Below, piece after piece: positions 51,495 to 60,100 of a stretch of DNA of 64,000 nucleotides. The translations under genes were made by a program, and so were the position numbers. The notes below the pieces were generated by a model that ran no database searches, was not told where the DNA came from, and was given only the letters and a program-made list of their open reading frames with translations. Numbering within the stretch: position 1 is the stretch's first letter; the number at the start of each line of letters is the position of its first letter. The stretch spans positions 1 to 64,000 of the forward strand of contig JBAOHO010000010.1 in assembly GCA_037045355.1 (NCBI GenBank), read 5' to 3'. The DNA is from Candidatus Nanopelagicales bacterium (lineage in GTDB: Bacteria > Actinomycetota > Actinomycetes > S36-B12 > GCA-2699445).

Positions 51495-52494
51495 GCTGGC
51501 CCCGACGATCCGATCGATGCCGGGTAGATGCCTGCTCACTGTCCCATTGGCCGTAAGCAGCGACGATCCTGCCGACGAGTTCGTGGCGAACGACATCGCG
51601 GGCATCGAGCCGACAAAACGCGACATCGTTGAGCCCTGAGAGGATTCCCTCCACAATGCGCAGACCGGACGACTGTCCGCTGGGAAGGTCTACCTGAGTG
51701 ACATCACCGGTGACCACCATGGTCGAGCCGAACCCCAGCCGGGTGAGGAACATCTTCATCTGTTCCGGGGTGGTGTTCTGGGCCTCGTCCAGGATGATGA
51801 AAGCGTCGTTGAGGGTGCGTCCCCGCATGTACGCCAAGGGGGCGATCTCGATCGTTCCGGTGGTGATCAGTCGCGGTATCGAGTCGGGGTCGATCATGTC
51901 GTGCAGAGCGTCGTAGAGGGGTCGCAGGTAGGGGTCGATCTTCTCGCTCAGCGTTCCTGGGAGGAACCCCAGCCGCTCCCCGGCCTCCACTGCCGGTCGG
52001 GTCAGCACGATCCGGCTGACCTCTTTGCCCTGCAGCGCCTGAACCGCTTTGGCGACGGCCAAGTAGGTCTTGCCGGTGCCCGCCGGCCCGATCCCGAACG
52101 TGACGGTGTTCTTGTCGATGGCGTCGACATAGTGCTTCTGGTTCAGGGTTTTGGGGCGGATCGTGCGTCCGCGGCTGGACAGGATGTTCGCCGTCAGCAC
52201 ACTCGACGGCATGACATCCCCCGCGCGCAGCATGCCGATCGAACGCTCGACGGTGTCGGACGTGAGCGCCTGGCCGGTCCGCAGCATCGCGAGCAGCTCC
52301 GCGAAGAGTTGCTCAGCCAGGCGGACTTCGTGTTCCGGACCGGCGACGGTGATCTCGTTGCCCCGGACATGGACGTCGAGGTCGGGGAACGAGTTCTCGA
52401 TCACCCGCAGGTGCGCGTCGGAGACGCCCAACAAGGCGAGCATCGGTTGGGACGCGGGCACAGCGATACGGGCCTCGACGCTCGTCGACGTCAT
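51487..52494 (-). CDS. phoH: PhoH-like ATPase
   Basis: 335 residues from ATG 52494. The N-terminal KH-like part carries 'VIENSFPDLDVHVRGNEITV'. The ATPase has Walker A 'FGIGPAGTGKTYLAVAKAVQ', 'RIVLTRPAVEAGERLGFLPG', Walker B 'AFIILDEAQNTTPEQMKMFL' and sensor 'MVVTGDVTQVDLP'. Partner of YbeY in RNA metabolism in the actinobacterial phoH-ybeY-CNNM-era operon. The upstream leader contains 15-base tandem repeats. Confidence 0.93.
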   Translation of the reverse strand: MTSTSVEARIAVPASQPMLALLGVSDAHLRVIENSFPDLDVHVRGNEITVAGPEHEVRLAEQLFAELLAMLRTGQALTSDTVERSIGMLRAGDVMPSSVLTANILSSRGRTIRPKTLNQKHYVDAIDKNTVTFGIGPAGTGKTYLAVAKAVQALQGKEVSRIVLTRPAVEAGERLGFLPGTLSEKIDPYLRPLYDALHDMIDPDSIPRLITTGTIEIAPLAYMRGRTLNDAFIILDEAQNTTPEQMKMFLTRLGFGSTMVVTGDVTQVDLPSGQSSGLRIVEGILSGLNDVAFCRLDARDVVRHELVGRIVAAYGQWDSEQASTRHRSDRRGQRA

Positions 52495-52500
52495 GACACC

Positions 52501-52560
52501 TCTCTCACGGCCGCTTCTTTCCCGGCCGCTTCTTTCCCCGGGCGGAACGGTCTCTCACGG
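52501..52560. repeat. Nested direct repeats in the phoH leader
   Basis: GGCCGCTTCTTTCCC occurs twice in tandem (52509-52523, 52524-52538). The pair is flanked by TCTCTCACGG at 52501-52510 and 52551-52560. On the transcribed (minus) strand the repeat reads GGGAAAGAAGCGGCC, immediately upstream of the phoH ribosome-binding site. Confidence 0.75.
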
Positions 52561-52609
52561 ACCACCCGCTCCATCGTCGTCGGTCGATCGGACTTCGTCC
52601 ACTCGCAGG

Positions 52610-52951
52610 TCATCCGGGCGGCCAGCCCATCCGACGTCCCCCGAGCAGGTGGGCGTGCACATGGGGAACAGTCTGGCCACCGTCGTCGCCTGTGTTGAGC
52701 ACGATCCGGTAGCCGGCGGCAAGTCCGAATTCGGTGGCGAGCGCCGCCGCCGTGGCCAAAAGGCGCCCGGCGATGTCGGGCTCCGCAGCCGCCAGTTCAC
52801 CTGCAGTGGGCACATGCTGACGTGGGATCACCAGGACGTGGATGGGGGCCTGGGGGTTGATGTCCCGGAACGCGATGAACGTCTCATCGCTGTGCACGAT
52901 GTCGGCCGGAATCTCGCCGGCGGCGATGCTGCAGAACAGGCAGTCGGTCAT
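52610..52951 (-). CDS. HIT-family nucleotide hydrolase/transferase
   Basis: 113 residues 'MTDCLFCSIAAGEIPADIVH' with 'SDETFIAFRDINPQAPIHVL', 'VIPRQHVPTAGELAAAEPD' and the histidine triad 'VPHVHAHLLGGRRMGW'. HINT-type purine nucleoside phosphoramidase family. The N-terminal Cys pair with later His is a common structural zinc site. Normal length. Confidence 0.93.
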   Translation of the reverse strand: MTDCLFCSIAAGEIPADIVHSDETFIAFRDINPQAPIHVLVIPRQHVPTAGELAAAEPDIAGRLLATAAALATEFGLAAGYRIVLNTGDDGGQTVPHVHAHLLGGRRMGWPPG

Positions 52952-53029
52952 GGGGGAAACTTACCTCTCACTTCGCAGTTGTGTGCTCTGCAATGGGCGC
53001 CTTCTCGCTCGGACGCGGTGAGATGCCTC

Positions 53030-53776
53030 TCACCCCCATCGACCGGAGGCGGCCATGAGCAGCGCGGTCGCGGCAACACCGGCGGTCGAGGTCCGCAGGA
53101 CGGACTCCCCCAACCGCACCGGAAGCGCTCCGCACTCGACGAACGCCGTGAGTTCGGAATCCGTGATCCCACCTTCGGGGCCGACCACTACAACGACGTC
53201 CCCGTCGTCGGGAAGTGTCAAGCGGGACAACCGGGCCGCCGCTTCCTCGTGCAGCACCAGGCCCAGGCTGGCGGATTGCAGCAGCGCGCACACAGCGGAG
53301 GTCGTCACCATTCCCGTGACCTCGGGGATCCGACTGCGGCGCGACTGCTTGGTCGCCGCCCGGGCGACCGCACGCCAGCGGCGGGTCCCCCGATCGGCCT
53401 TGTCCCCCCGCCACACGGCGACGCTCCGCGCGGCCGCCCAGGGGGCGATGCGGTCGGCTCCGCACTCTGTCAGCATCTCCACCGCGGACTCGCCCCGATC
53501 TCCCTTGGCCAGCGCCTGCACGACGGTGATGAGCGGGCGCGGCGCGGCGTCGGTGGTGACCGAATCGATCGCCACATCGAACGATCCGGGGCCCACGGAG
53601 TCAACGGCTCCCGTGACGCGAAGCCCCGCCCCGTCGACGAGGTCGACTTGTTCTCCCCGCTGGAGTCGTAGGGCAGCGGCGCCGTGATGGCCTTCGGTGC
53701 CGAGGACGGGGATGACGTCGCCGACTTCGGCATCGGCGACGCTGTGAGGGTCGACCAGGAAGACCGGCGGCGTCAT
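53030..53776 (-). CDS. rsmE: 16S rRNA (uracil1498-N3)-methyltransferase
   Basis: 248 residues from ATG 53776. N-terminal PUA-like domain ('GTEGHHGAAALRLQRGEQVD'), then a SPOUT domain: 'TVVQALAKGDRGESAVEMLT', 'IAPWAAARSVAVW', 'RAATKQSRRSRIPEVTGMV', the SAM-knot 'VVVVVGPEGGITDSELTAFV' and 'VRLGESVLRTSTAGVAATAL'. The typical neighbour of dnaJ, with a 12-base gap to it. Confidence 0.93.
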   Translation of the reverse strand: MTPPVFLVDPHSVADAEVGDVIPVLGTEGHHGAAALRLQRGEQVDLVDGAGLRVTGAVDSVGPGSFDVAIDSVTTDAAPRPLITVVQALAKGDRGESAVEMLTECGADRIAPWAAARSVAVWRGDKADRGTRRWRAVARAATKQSRRSRIPEVTGMVTTSAVCALLQSASLGLVLHEEAAARLSRLTLPDDGDVVVVVGPEGGITDSELTAFVECGALPVRLGESVLRTSTAGVAATALLMAASGRWG

Positions 53777-53788
53777 TGTCGGCGGCCG

Positions 53789-54910
53789 TCACTGCTTGCC
53801 GGCGAAGGCATCCTTGATGCGGCTGAAGAATCCACCGGTCTGGGCGATGGGTGTTCCCTGCGGGTTGTCCTCGCCGCGCAGATCGGCCAGTTGCTCCAGC
53901 AGAGCCCGCTGCGCGGAGTCGACGCCCGTGGGGGTCTGGACCTGCAGGTGCACGGTCAGGGAGCCGCGCCCGGTGCCACGCAGGCGGGGCACACCCTGGT
54001 CGCGGATGATGTTCTCGGTGCCGGATTGGGTGCCGGGGGCCACCTTGATCAGTTCCTCCCCGTCGAGGGTCGTCAGGGAGATCTCGGTGCCCAGCGCCGC
54101 AGCGGTCATGGGTACCGACAGGGTGCAGTGCAGATCGTCGCCGTTGCGCTGGAACAGCGGGTGCGGTTTCTCGACGATCTCGACGTAAAGGTCACCGGCC
54201 GGGCCGGCTCCGGCGCCGACCTCGCCCTCGCCACTGAGCTGAATGCGGGTCCCGGTCTCGACTCCGGGCGGGACCCGGAATCCGACCGTACGCCGGGTCC
54301 GGATCCGACCGTCGCCCGAGCACTCTGGGCACGGGTGCGGGATGACCGTGCCGAACCCACGGCATTGGGGGCACACGCGGGTGGTCATCACCTGACCGAG
54401 GAACGAGCGCTGGACGGATTGGATCTCACCGCGGCCCTTGCACATGGTGCAGCCGACGACCTCGGTATCGGGGGCCGTGCCCGCTCCCGCGCAGGCTGTG
54501 CACGCGATGGCGGTGTCGATGGTGACTTCTCGCTCGGAGCCGAACATGACCTCGTCGAGTTCGACGGAGATCCGGATCAGGGCATCTTGGCCACGCTGCC
54601 GGCGGGGGCGCGGGCCGCGGGGAGCCGACGGCCCGAAGAACGCGTCCATCAGATCGCCGAAGTCGAACGGCCCGCCGGCTGCGTTGGCGGCCATGGGATC
54701 GACCCCACTGTCATACAGCCGACGTTTGTCGGGGTCGCTCAGGACCTCGTAGGCGACGGTGACGTCCTTGAACCGTTCCTGGGTGACGGGGTCAGGGTTG
54801 AGATCGGGGTGCAATTCGCGGGCGAGACGTCGGTAGGCCCGCTTGATCTCGCCGGGGTCGGCTTCTCGGGACACCCCGAGGATGTCGTAGTAGTCGTTTC
54901 GCGGCGGCAC
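53789..54910 (-). CDS. dnaJ: Chaperone protein DnaJ
   Basis: 373 residues from GTG 54910. J-domain 'NDYYDILGVSREADPGEIKR' with HPD in 'ELHPDLNPD', a Gly/Phe segment, then four zinc-finger repeats: 'CTACAGAG', 'CTMCKGRG', 'CPQCRGFG' and 'CPECSGDG' near residues 137-200. The substrate-binding domains carry 'GFRVPPGVETGTRIQLSGEG'. This is the hrcA-linked DnaJ2-type co-chaperone. It lies 79 bases downstream of hrcA. Confidence 0.95.
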   Translation of the reverse strand: MPPRNDYYDILGVSREADPGEIKRAYRRLARELHPDLNPDPVTQERFKDVTVAYEVLSDPDKRRLYDSGVDPMAANAAGGPFDFGDLMDAFFGPSAPRGPRPRRQRGQDALIRISVELDEVMFGSEREVTIDTAIACTACAGAGTAPDTEVVGCTMCKGRGEIQSVQRSFLGQVMTTRVCPQCRGFGTVIPHPCPECSGDGRIRTRRTVGFRVPPGVETGTRIQLSGEGEVGAGAGPAGDLYVEIVEKPHPLFQRNGDDLHCTLSVPMTAAALGTEISLTTLDGEELIKVAPGTQSGTENIIRDQGVPRLRGTGRGSLTVHLQVQTPTGVDSAQRALLEQLADLRGEDNPQGTPIAQTGGFFSRIKDAFAGKQ

Positions 54911-54989
54911 TGACCAAATCTACTTCACCCGCGGCGTTCGGCCATCCGGCTTCGCCAGCGGTGAACGGAGCACCAACCGCTGGCACTGG

Positions 54990-56009
54990 TCACTGCTCGG
55001 CCAGGATGCGACCCAGGTAGCGGGCCACTGCGCGTACCGACGTGATCGAGCCGGGATAGTCCATCCGAGTCGGTCCGAGCACCCCCAGATGGGCCACGGC
55101 GGTGTCCGCGGGACCATAGCCGGAGGTGACGACAGACACGGAATCCATCGCCGCGAGGTCGTTCTCGTGTCCGATTCGCACGCTGATGGTGTCTGTGGCG
55201 GTGGCCTCACCCAAGAGCCGCAGGAGGATCATCTGCTCCTCCAGGGCTTCCAGCACGGGATGCAGTGTCTGCGGGAAATCGCGGCCGTACCTCGCCAGGT
55301 GGGACGTTCCGGCGATCACGACCCGCTCCTCGACCTGCTCGACACCGGCCTCGACGAGCAGATTCACGACGGCCGCGACGAGGTCACGCTGTTCGGGGGG
55401 GACCCGGTCCGGTAGGCCGCCGACGGCAGCGGAGATCTCCGCGAATGTCTTGTTGTGCAGTTCGGCGTTCAGCCGGGTGCGCAGGTCGTCCGCGACTTTC
55501 GGGTCGATGTCGTCGGAGCTCGTCAGGATGCGCTGCTCCACCCGGCCGGAATCGGCGATGAGAACCAGCAGCAGCCGGTGTTGGCCCAGTGCCACCAGAT
55601 CGATGTGGCGCACCCGGGACCGCTGCAGAGACGGGTACTGGACGAGCGCCAGTTGATTCGTCAGTTGGGCCAGCAGGCGGACCGCCCTCTCGACGACATT
55701 GTCGAGGTCGACCGCCGATTCGAGGAACGTCTGGATGGCACGGCGTTCCGCGGCGGACATCGGCCTGACCTCGGCGAGCCGATCCACGAACAACCGATAG
55801 CCCATGTCGGTGGGGATCCGGCCGGCGCTGGTGTGCGGCTGTACGATCAGGCCCTCGTCTTCGAGGACGGCCATGTCGTTGCGGATGGTGGCCGGGGAGA
55901 CGCCGAGATCGTGGCGGTCGGCCAAGGATTTGGAGCCGACCGGCTCATTGGTGGCGACGAAGTCCTCCACGATCGCGCGCAGGACAGCGAGGCGACGGTC
56001 ATCGCTCAC
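54990..56009 (-). CDS. hrcA: Heat-inducible transcription repressor HrcA
   Basis: 339 residues from ATG 56009. N-terminal winged helix 'LRAIVEDFVATNEPVGSKSL', 'LGVSPATIRNDMAVLEDEGL' and 'IVQPHTSAGRIPTDMGYRLF', then the GAF-like core and C-terminal 'GYGPADTAVAHLGVLGPTRM', 'DYPGSITSVRAVARYLGRIL'. It represses chaperone genes through CIRCE elements. I searched its own upstream region (56010-56163) by eye and did not find the TTAGCACTC/GAGTGCTAA inverted repeat. Confidence 0.95.
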   Translation of the reverse strand: MSDDRRLAVLRAIVEDFVATNEPVGSKSLADRHDLGVSPATIRNDMAVLEDEGLIVQPHTSAGRIPTDMGYRLFVDRLAEVRPMSAAERRAIQTFLESAVDLDNVVERAVRLLAQLTNQLALVQYPSLQRSRVRHIDLVALGQHRLLLVLIADSGRVEQRILTSSDDIDPKVADDLRTRLNAELHNKTFAEISAAVGGLPDRVPPEQRDLVAAVVNLLVEAGVEQVEERVVIAGTSHLARYGRDFPQTLHPVLEALEEQMILLRLLGEATATDTISVRIGHENDLAAMDSVSVVTSGYGPADTAVAHLGVLGPTRMDYPGSITSVRAVARYLGRILAEQ

Positions 56010-56163
56010 GTTTGCCTCCCGCGTTCAGTCGCTTGCCCCCTGGTCTTCACTCCGAGAACCGCGCGCCCAGGAGCCCAAGACCTCACCCGAGAGCCTAGTG
56101 CCCGGGCGTGAACCTGGCAGGGAGCGCAGAGAGACCGGCCGGCTCAGGGGTCCCCGAATCCCG

Positions 56164-56814
56164 TCACAGGTACGTGTAGGTCACCATCGCCGCGATGATC
56201 GCGAGGACCAGCACCGCGCCCACGGTGTCCGCGTTGTATCGCAGGGCAGGCGTCAGTTTTCGGCGCACACCCTCGCCCAGGTGGCCGTCGAGGATGTTCA
56301 CCCGGGTGATCGACGTGAAGACGAACGTTGTGGTGGCCGTGATGAGCAAGCACCAGGGGCACAACGCGTGGATGTTGAAGTAGGCCTGGTAGAACAACCA
56401 GTACGCGAAGATCAGGCCGATCGAATAGAACACCTGTGCCGTGATCATGAACCAGCGCGGGAACCGCACCCCGCCCAGGGCCGCCAAGGCGACGGTGATG
56501 ACGACCGGCTCGGTGATCAGTCCGAGGAAAGCGTTCGGGAACCCGAGCAACTCGGCTTGCCAGGTGCGCCCGACCGCCCCACACGAGATGGTGGCCGAGA
56601 TGTCACACGAGAACTCCGCGTCCGGGTCGGCGGCTATCGCCAGGGCGTCGACCGACAACACGAACGAAGCGATCAGCCCGAGGACACTGGAGATCAGCAT
56701 CTCGATGTAGGCACCACGGTGGCGCACCCGGGACTTCGAGGGGGCCGCGCTGTCGGCGTCGGGTTCGGCGTCGGGTTCGGCGTCGGGTGCGATAAAGGTG
56801 TCGGTGTCGGTCAT
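56164..56814 (-). CDS. Vitamin K epoxide reductase (VKOR) family thiol oxidase
   Basis: 216 residues from ATG 56814. A DAEP-repeat acidic N-terminus precedes a four- to five-helix membrane protein: 'YIEMLISSVLGLIASFVLSV', a loop Cys pair in 'FSCDISATISCGAVG', 'NAFLGLITEPVVITVALAAL', 'RWFMITAQVFYSIGLIFAYW' and the quinone-side redox motif 'IHALCPWCLLITATTTFVFT' (CxxC). Actinobacterial VKOR replaces DsbB in reoxidising DsbA-like proteins for extracytoplasmic disulfide formation. The partner DsbA is not in the window. Confidence 0.9.
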   Translation of the reverse strand: MTDTDTFIAPDAEPDAEPDADSAAPSKSRVRHRGAYIEMLISSVLGLIASFVLSVDALAIAADPDAEFSCDISATISCGAVGRTWQAELLGFPNAFLGLITEPVVITVALAALGGVRFPRWFMITAQVFYSIGLIFAYWLFYQAYFNIHALCPWCLLITATTTFVFTSITRVNILDGHLGEGVRRKLTPALRYNADTVGAVLVLAIIAAMVTYTYL

Positions 56815-56898
56815 ACCGTCCTCGAATCGACCGGGTCGCGGGTTGCGCGGTATCGCGCCACATGGCCGTTTCGTGCTCCACATGGCGCTGAGGGGAGC

Positions 56899-58089
56899 CT
56901 ACCCGACCTTGGTGCGGGGCACGTCGTCGTCGCTCGCCTCGCAGGACGACTCGGCCGCAGCCAACAGCTCCAGGGTGAGTGCATCTGCCAGCAGCCGGCC
57001 ACGCCGGGTCAACCGACACCGCCGCTCGCCACATCTTTCGAGCAGACCTCGATCGATCAGGTCCGCGGTGGGGGTGGCCGGACCAGCCAGCGCCTCCGGA
57101 TCGAAACCCTCCGCCAGGCGGATGGCGAGCATCACGGCTTCAGTGGTCCGCTGAGGGCCTGTCAGGACCTCCTGGCCCGCTCGCGGACCGGAACCGTCGC
57201 GCAGGCTGTCGATCCACGCCTGGGGATGGCGCCGGTTCCACCACCTGGTGCCGGCCACGTGGCTGTGGGCGCCGGGGCCCACTCCCCACCAGTCGTCGCC
57301 GCGCCAGTAGCCCAGGTTGTGGTGACACTCCTGGCCGGCTCGGGCCCAGTTGGAGATCTCGTACCATTGCAGCCCGGCGTGGGACAGCATGTCGTCGGCG
57401 ATCTCATACCGGGATGCGGCGGCGTCGTCATCCACCGGGGGCATGACTCCGGTGGACACCTGCCGGGCCAAAGCGGTCCCGGGTTCGACCTTCAGTGCGT
57501 AAGCCGACACATGTCCGACTCCCGAGTCGATGGCCGCCTGTACGGTGCCGCGCCAGGAGTCATCAGTCTCGCCGGGGGTCGCGTAGATCAAGTCGAGACT
57601 CAACCGCCCGAAGCCCGCGGTGATCGCCAGATCGGCGGCCCTCACGGCCGCGTCGCCGCCGTGGCGCCGATCCAGGTGACTCAGCACCACCGGATCGGCA
57701 CTTTGCATACCGATCGACAAACGATTGACCCCGACGCTCAGGAGCTCACCGAGCAGCTTCTCGGAGATGTTCTCGGGGTTCGCCTCGACCGTGATCTCCG
57801 CGGCGGGGGTCAGCCCGAACTCGGACCTGATCATCGAGATGACGGCACCGAGGTCGTCGGCGGGAAGGAGGGTCGGAGTCCCCCCACCGAAGAAGATCGA
57901 CGACACCGGTCGCGGATCGTCGGCCAGTTGCGTGCGGGCGAGCCGGGTTTCGGCCTCGGCGGCACCGCGCCAGAGCCCGGGAGCTCCCCGCCCGGACTCT
58001 CCGGGGACATAGGTGTTGAAGTCGCAGTAGCCGCACCGCGCGCTGCAGTACGGGACGTGGACGTAGAAACGCAGCGCCGGTCGGGTCAC
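56899..58089 (-). CDS. hemW: Radical SAM heme chaperone HemW (coproporphyrinogen dehydrogenase-like)
   Basis: 396 residues, intact. Radical-SAM cluster 'HVPYCSARCGYCDFNTYVPG' (CxxxCxxC), then 'SSIFFGGGTPTLLPADDLGA', 'EITVEANPENISEKLLGELL', 'VNRLSIGMQSADPVVLSHLD', 'LDLIYATPGETDDSWRGTVQ' and the HemN C-terminal domain with 'YEISNWARAGQECHHNLGYW'. The Cys layout (CxxxCxxC, no extra Cys following) fits HemW rather than true HemN. Adjacent to hrcA as in other actinobacteria. Confidence 0.92.
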   Translation of the reverse strand: MTRPALRFYVHVPYCSARCGYCDFNTYVPGESGRGAPGLWRGAAEAETRLARTQLADDPRPVSSIFFGGGTPTLLPADDLGAVISMIRSEFGLTPAAEITVEANPENISEKLLGELLSVGVNRLSIGMQSADPVVLSHLDRRHGGDAAVRAADLAITAGFGRLSLDLIYATPGETDDSWRGTVQAAIDSGVGHVSAYALKVEPGTALARQVSTGVMPPVDDDAAASRYEIADDMLSHAGLQWYEISNWARAGQECHHNLGYWRGDDWWGVGPGAHSHVAGTRWWNRRHPQAWIDSLRDGSGPRAGQEVLTGPQRTTEAVMLAIRLAEGFDPEALAGPATPTADLIDRGLLERCGERRCRLTRRGRLLADALTLELLAAAESSCEASDDDVPRTKVG

Positions 58090-58149
58090 GGTCCGATTGT
58101 GCCGTGCACGGGGACCGATACCCGACCGGCGCTGCGGTCGTTCAGACGG

Positions 58150-60018
58150 TTACTTGCTGGTGCCGCCGTAGATGTCGTCGACCAGTCCGGAGAAGCTCTG
58201 CTCCACGACCTTGCGCTTCACCTTGAGGCTCGGGGTCAAGAACCCGTCGTCGACGGTCAGCTCCTGCGGGATGACCCGGAACTGCTTGATCGTCTCCCAC
58301 TTGTTCAGTTCGCCGTTCAAGTCGTCGACGCCCTTTTGGATGATGGCGATGACCTGCGGGTCCTTCGCCAGGGTGGGGATGTCCGCCCCGGCCTTGCCGT
58401 TGGCCTCGGCCCACTGCTTCGCGGCATCCGGATCGAGAGCAACCAGGGCGCTGGCGAAGTTGCGCTCGTTGGCGATGATGACCACCTGGCCGGCCAGGGG
58501 GCAGTGCGCCTTGAACTGGGCCTCGATCGCGCCGGGGGCGATGTACTTGCCGCCGGAGGTCTTGACGAGGTCCTTCTTGCGGTCGGTGATCTTGACCCGG
58601 CCGCCTTCGTCGATCACGCCGATGTCACCGGTGGCGAACCAGCGGTTGGGACCGGGCGCCTGATCTCCGAAGACCTCGGTGTTGGCCTCGGGCCGGTTGC
58701 GGTACTCGCGCATGACGCCCCCGCCGCGGATCATGATCTCGCCGTCGTCGGCGATCTTGATCTCGGTGCCCGGCAGCGGCTGGCCGACAGTGCCGATCGC
58801 GACGTTGCCAGGGCGGTTCAGCGTGGTGCCGGCGGAGGTTTCCGTCAGGCCGTAACCCTCGAGGATGGTCAGTCCCGCGATGTCGAACCAGGCGTTGATG
58901 TCCTTGGACAACGCGGCCGAGCCGGACACGAAGTACTGGAGATTGCCGCCCATGCGTTCGCGCACCTTGGAGAACACCAGTTTGTCGGCCAGACCCAACT
59001 GCACTCCGAGTAGGCCACCGACCTTCTCGCCGGCGAGTCGCTTCTCGCGCGCCTTGGCGCCGACCTTGAACGCCCACGCGAAGATCGACGCCTTGGCACC
59101 GCCCTCTTCGTTGACCTGCCGATTGACGCCGGCGTGGACCTTCTCGAAGATGCGCGGAACGGCCGCCATGAAGGTCGGCTTGACCACGGGAAGGTTGTTG
59201 ATGATCTCGGGGACCCGGCCGTCGACGGCGGTGACGAACCCGATCTGCATCTGGGCCGCCATGAGCACCTTGCCGAACGAGTGCGCCATGGGCAGCCAAA
59301 GGAACTGCACCCAGTCCTCCTGGATCACGCCGAGCGCCGACAGTCCGGCCCCCTCGTAGGTCCAGTTGCCGTGGGTGAGTTCGACGCCCTTGGGCTTGCC
59401 GGTCGTCCCGGACGTGTAGATCAAGGTGGCCAAACCGTCGGGGCCGGTCTGATCGACCCGCTCCTGGATCAGGTTGGCGTTCTCGGCGAGCAGGGCCTTG
59501 CCCTTCTCGCGCAACTGCGCCCAGCTGAGAACCGTGTCGCCGTCGCCTTCGCCGTCGATGAGCACGAAGTGCTTCAGGTCGGGGTTGGCGGCGCGATCGA
59601 CCTTGTCGATCTGGCTCTGGTCCTCGGCGATGAGGATCCGGGAGTGCGAGTCCTCCAGGATGTAGTTGACGTCCTCAGGCTGCGTGCTCGGGTACACGGT
59701 GGTCGTCGCACCGCCGGCCAGCATGATGGCCATGTCGGCGAAGATCCACTCCAGCCGCGTGTTGCTGGCGATCGAGACACGCTCTTCGATGTTGAGCCCG
59801 AGCGCGACCAGACCGGCCGCGGCCTCACTGGCTTCGTCCAGGGACTGCGCCCACGTGTACGAACGCCAGCCCCCGTCCTTCGTGGGGGCCCGGAAGGCTT
59901 CCTTGGTCGGGCCTTTCGCGACCCGATCCAGGATCAGTTGCCCGAAGGAGGGCGCCTGCTTGGGGTAGGGCTCGTTCAGTGACCCGGTTGTCATTCCAGC
60001 CGAGGGGACCTCAGTCAT
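58150..60018 (-). CDS. Long-chain fatty-acid-CoA ligase (AMP-binding)
   Basis: 622 residues from ATG 60018 (a later ATG at 59994 is possible). Adenylate-forming enzyme activating fatty acids as acyl-AMP then acyl-CoA. Core motifs: 'ATLIYTSGTTGKPKGVELTH' (P-loop, near residue 200), 'FLWLPMAHSFGKVLMAAQMQ', 'LQYFVSGSAALSKDINAWFD', 'ILEGYGLTETSAGTTLNRPG', 'WFATGDIGVIDEGGRVKITD' and 'RKKDLVKTSGGKYIAPGAIE'. The C-terminal catalytic Lys lies near 'PSLKVKRKVVEQSF'. FadD15-like by layout. The short N-terminus has no membrane segment. Confidence 0.9.
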   Translation of the reverse strand: MTEVPSAGMTTGSLNEPYPKQAPSFGQLILDRVAKGPTKEAFRAPTKDGGWRSYTWAQSLDEASEAAAGLVALGLNIEERVSIASNTRLEWIFADMAIMLAGGATTTVYPSTQPEDVNYILEDSHSRILIAEDQSQIDKVDRAANPDLKHFVLIDGEGDGDTVLSWAQLREKGKALLAENANLIQERVDQTGPDGLATLIYTSGTTGKPKGVELTHGNWTYEGAGLSALGVIQEDWVQFLWLPMAHSFGKVLMAAQMQIGFVTAVDGRVPEIINNLPVVKPTFMAAVPRIFEKVHAGVNRQVNEEGGAKASIFAWAFKVGAKAREKRLAGEKVGGLLGVQLGLADKLVFSKVRERMGGNLQYFVSGSAALSKDINAWFDIAGLTILEGYGLTETSAGTTLNRPGNVAIGTVGQPLPGTEIKIADDGEIMIRGGGVMREYRNRPEANTEVFGDQAPGPNRWFATGDIGVIDEGGRVKITDRKKDLVKTSGGKYIAPGAIEAQFKAHCPLAGQVVIIANERNFASALVALDPDAAKQWAEANGKAGADIPTLAKDPQVIAIIQKGVDDLNGELNKWETIKQFRVIPQELTVDDGFLTPSLKVKRKVVEQSFSGLVDDIYGGTSK

Positions 60019-60100
60019 CCGTCAACGCCTCCTTGGGGCGGTCGATTGCATCCTGGGAACCCTATACGCCCTGGGCCTGCGATGCGCCCCTATCGCTCGA

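Noticed and set aside
56010..56163. CIRCE-like element upstream of hrcA
   Set aside because: Partial matches such as CACTAGGCTC are not followed by the inverted half at the required 9-base spacing.
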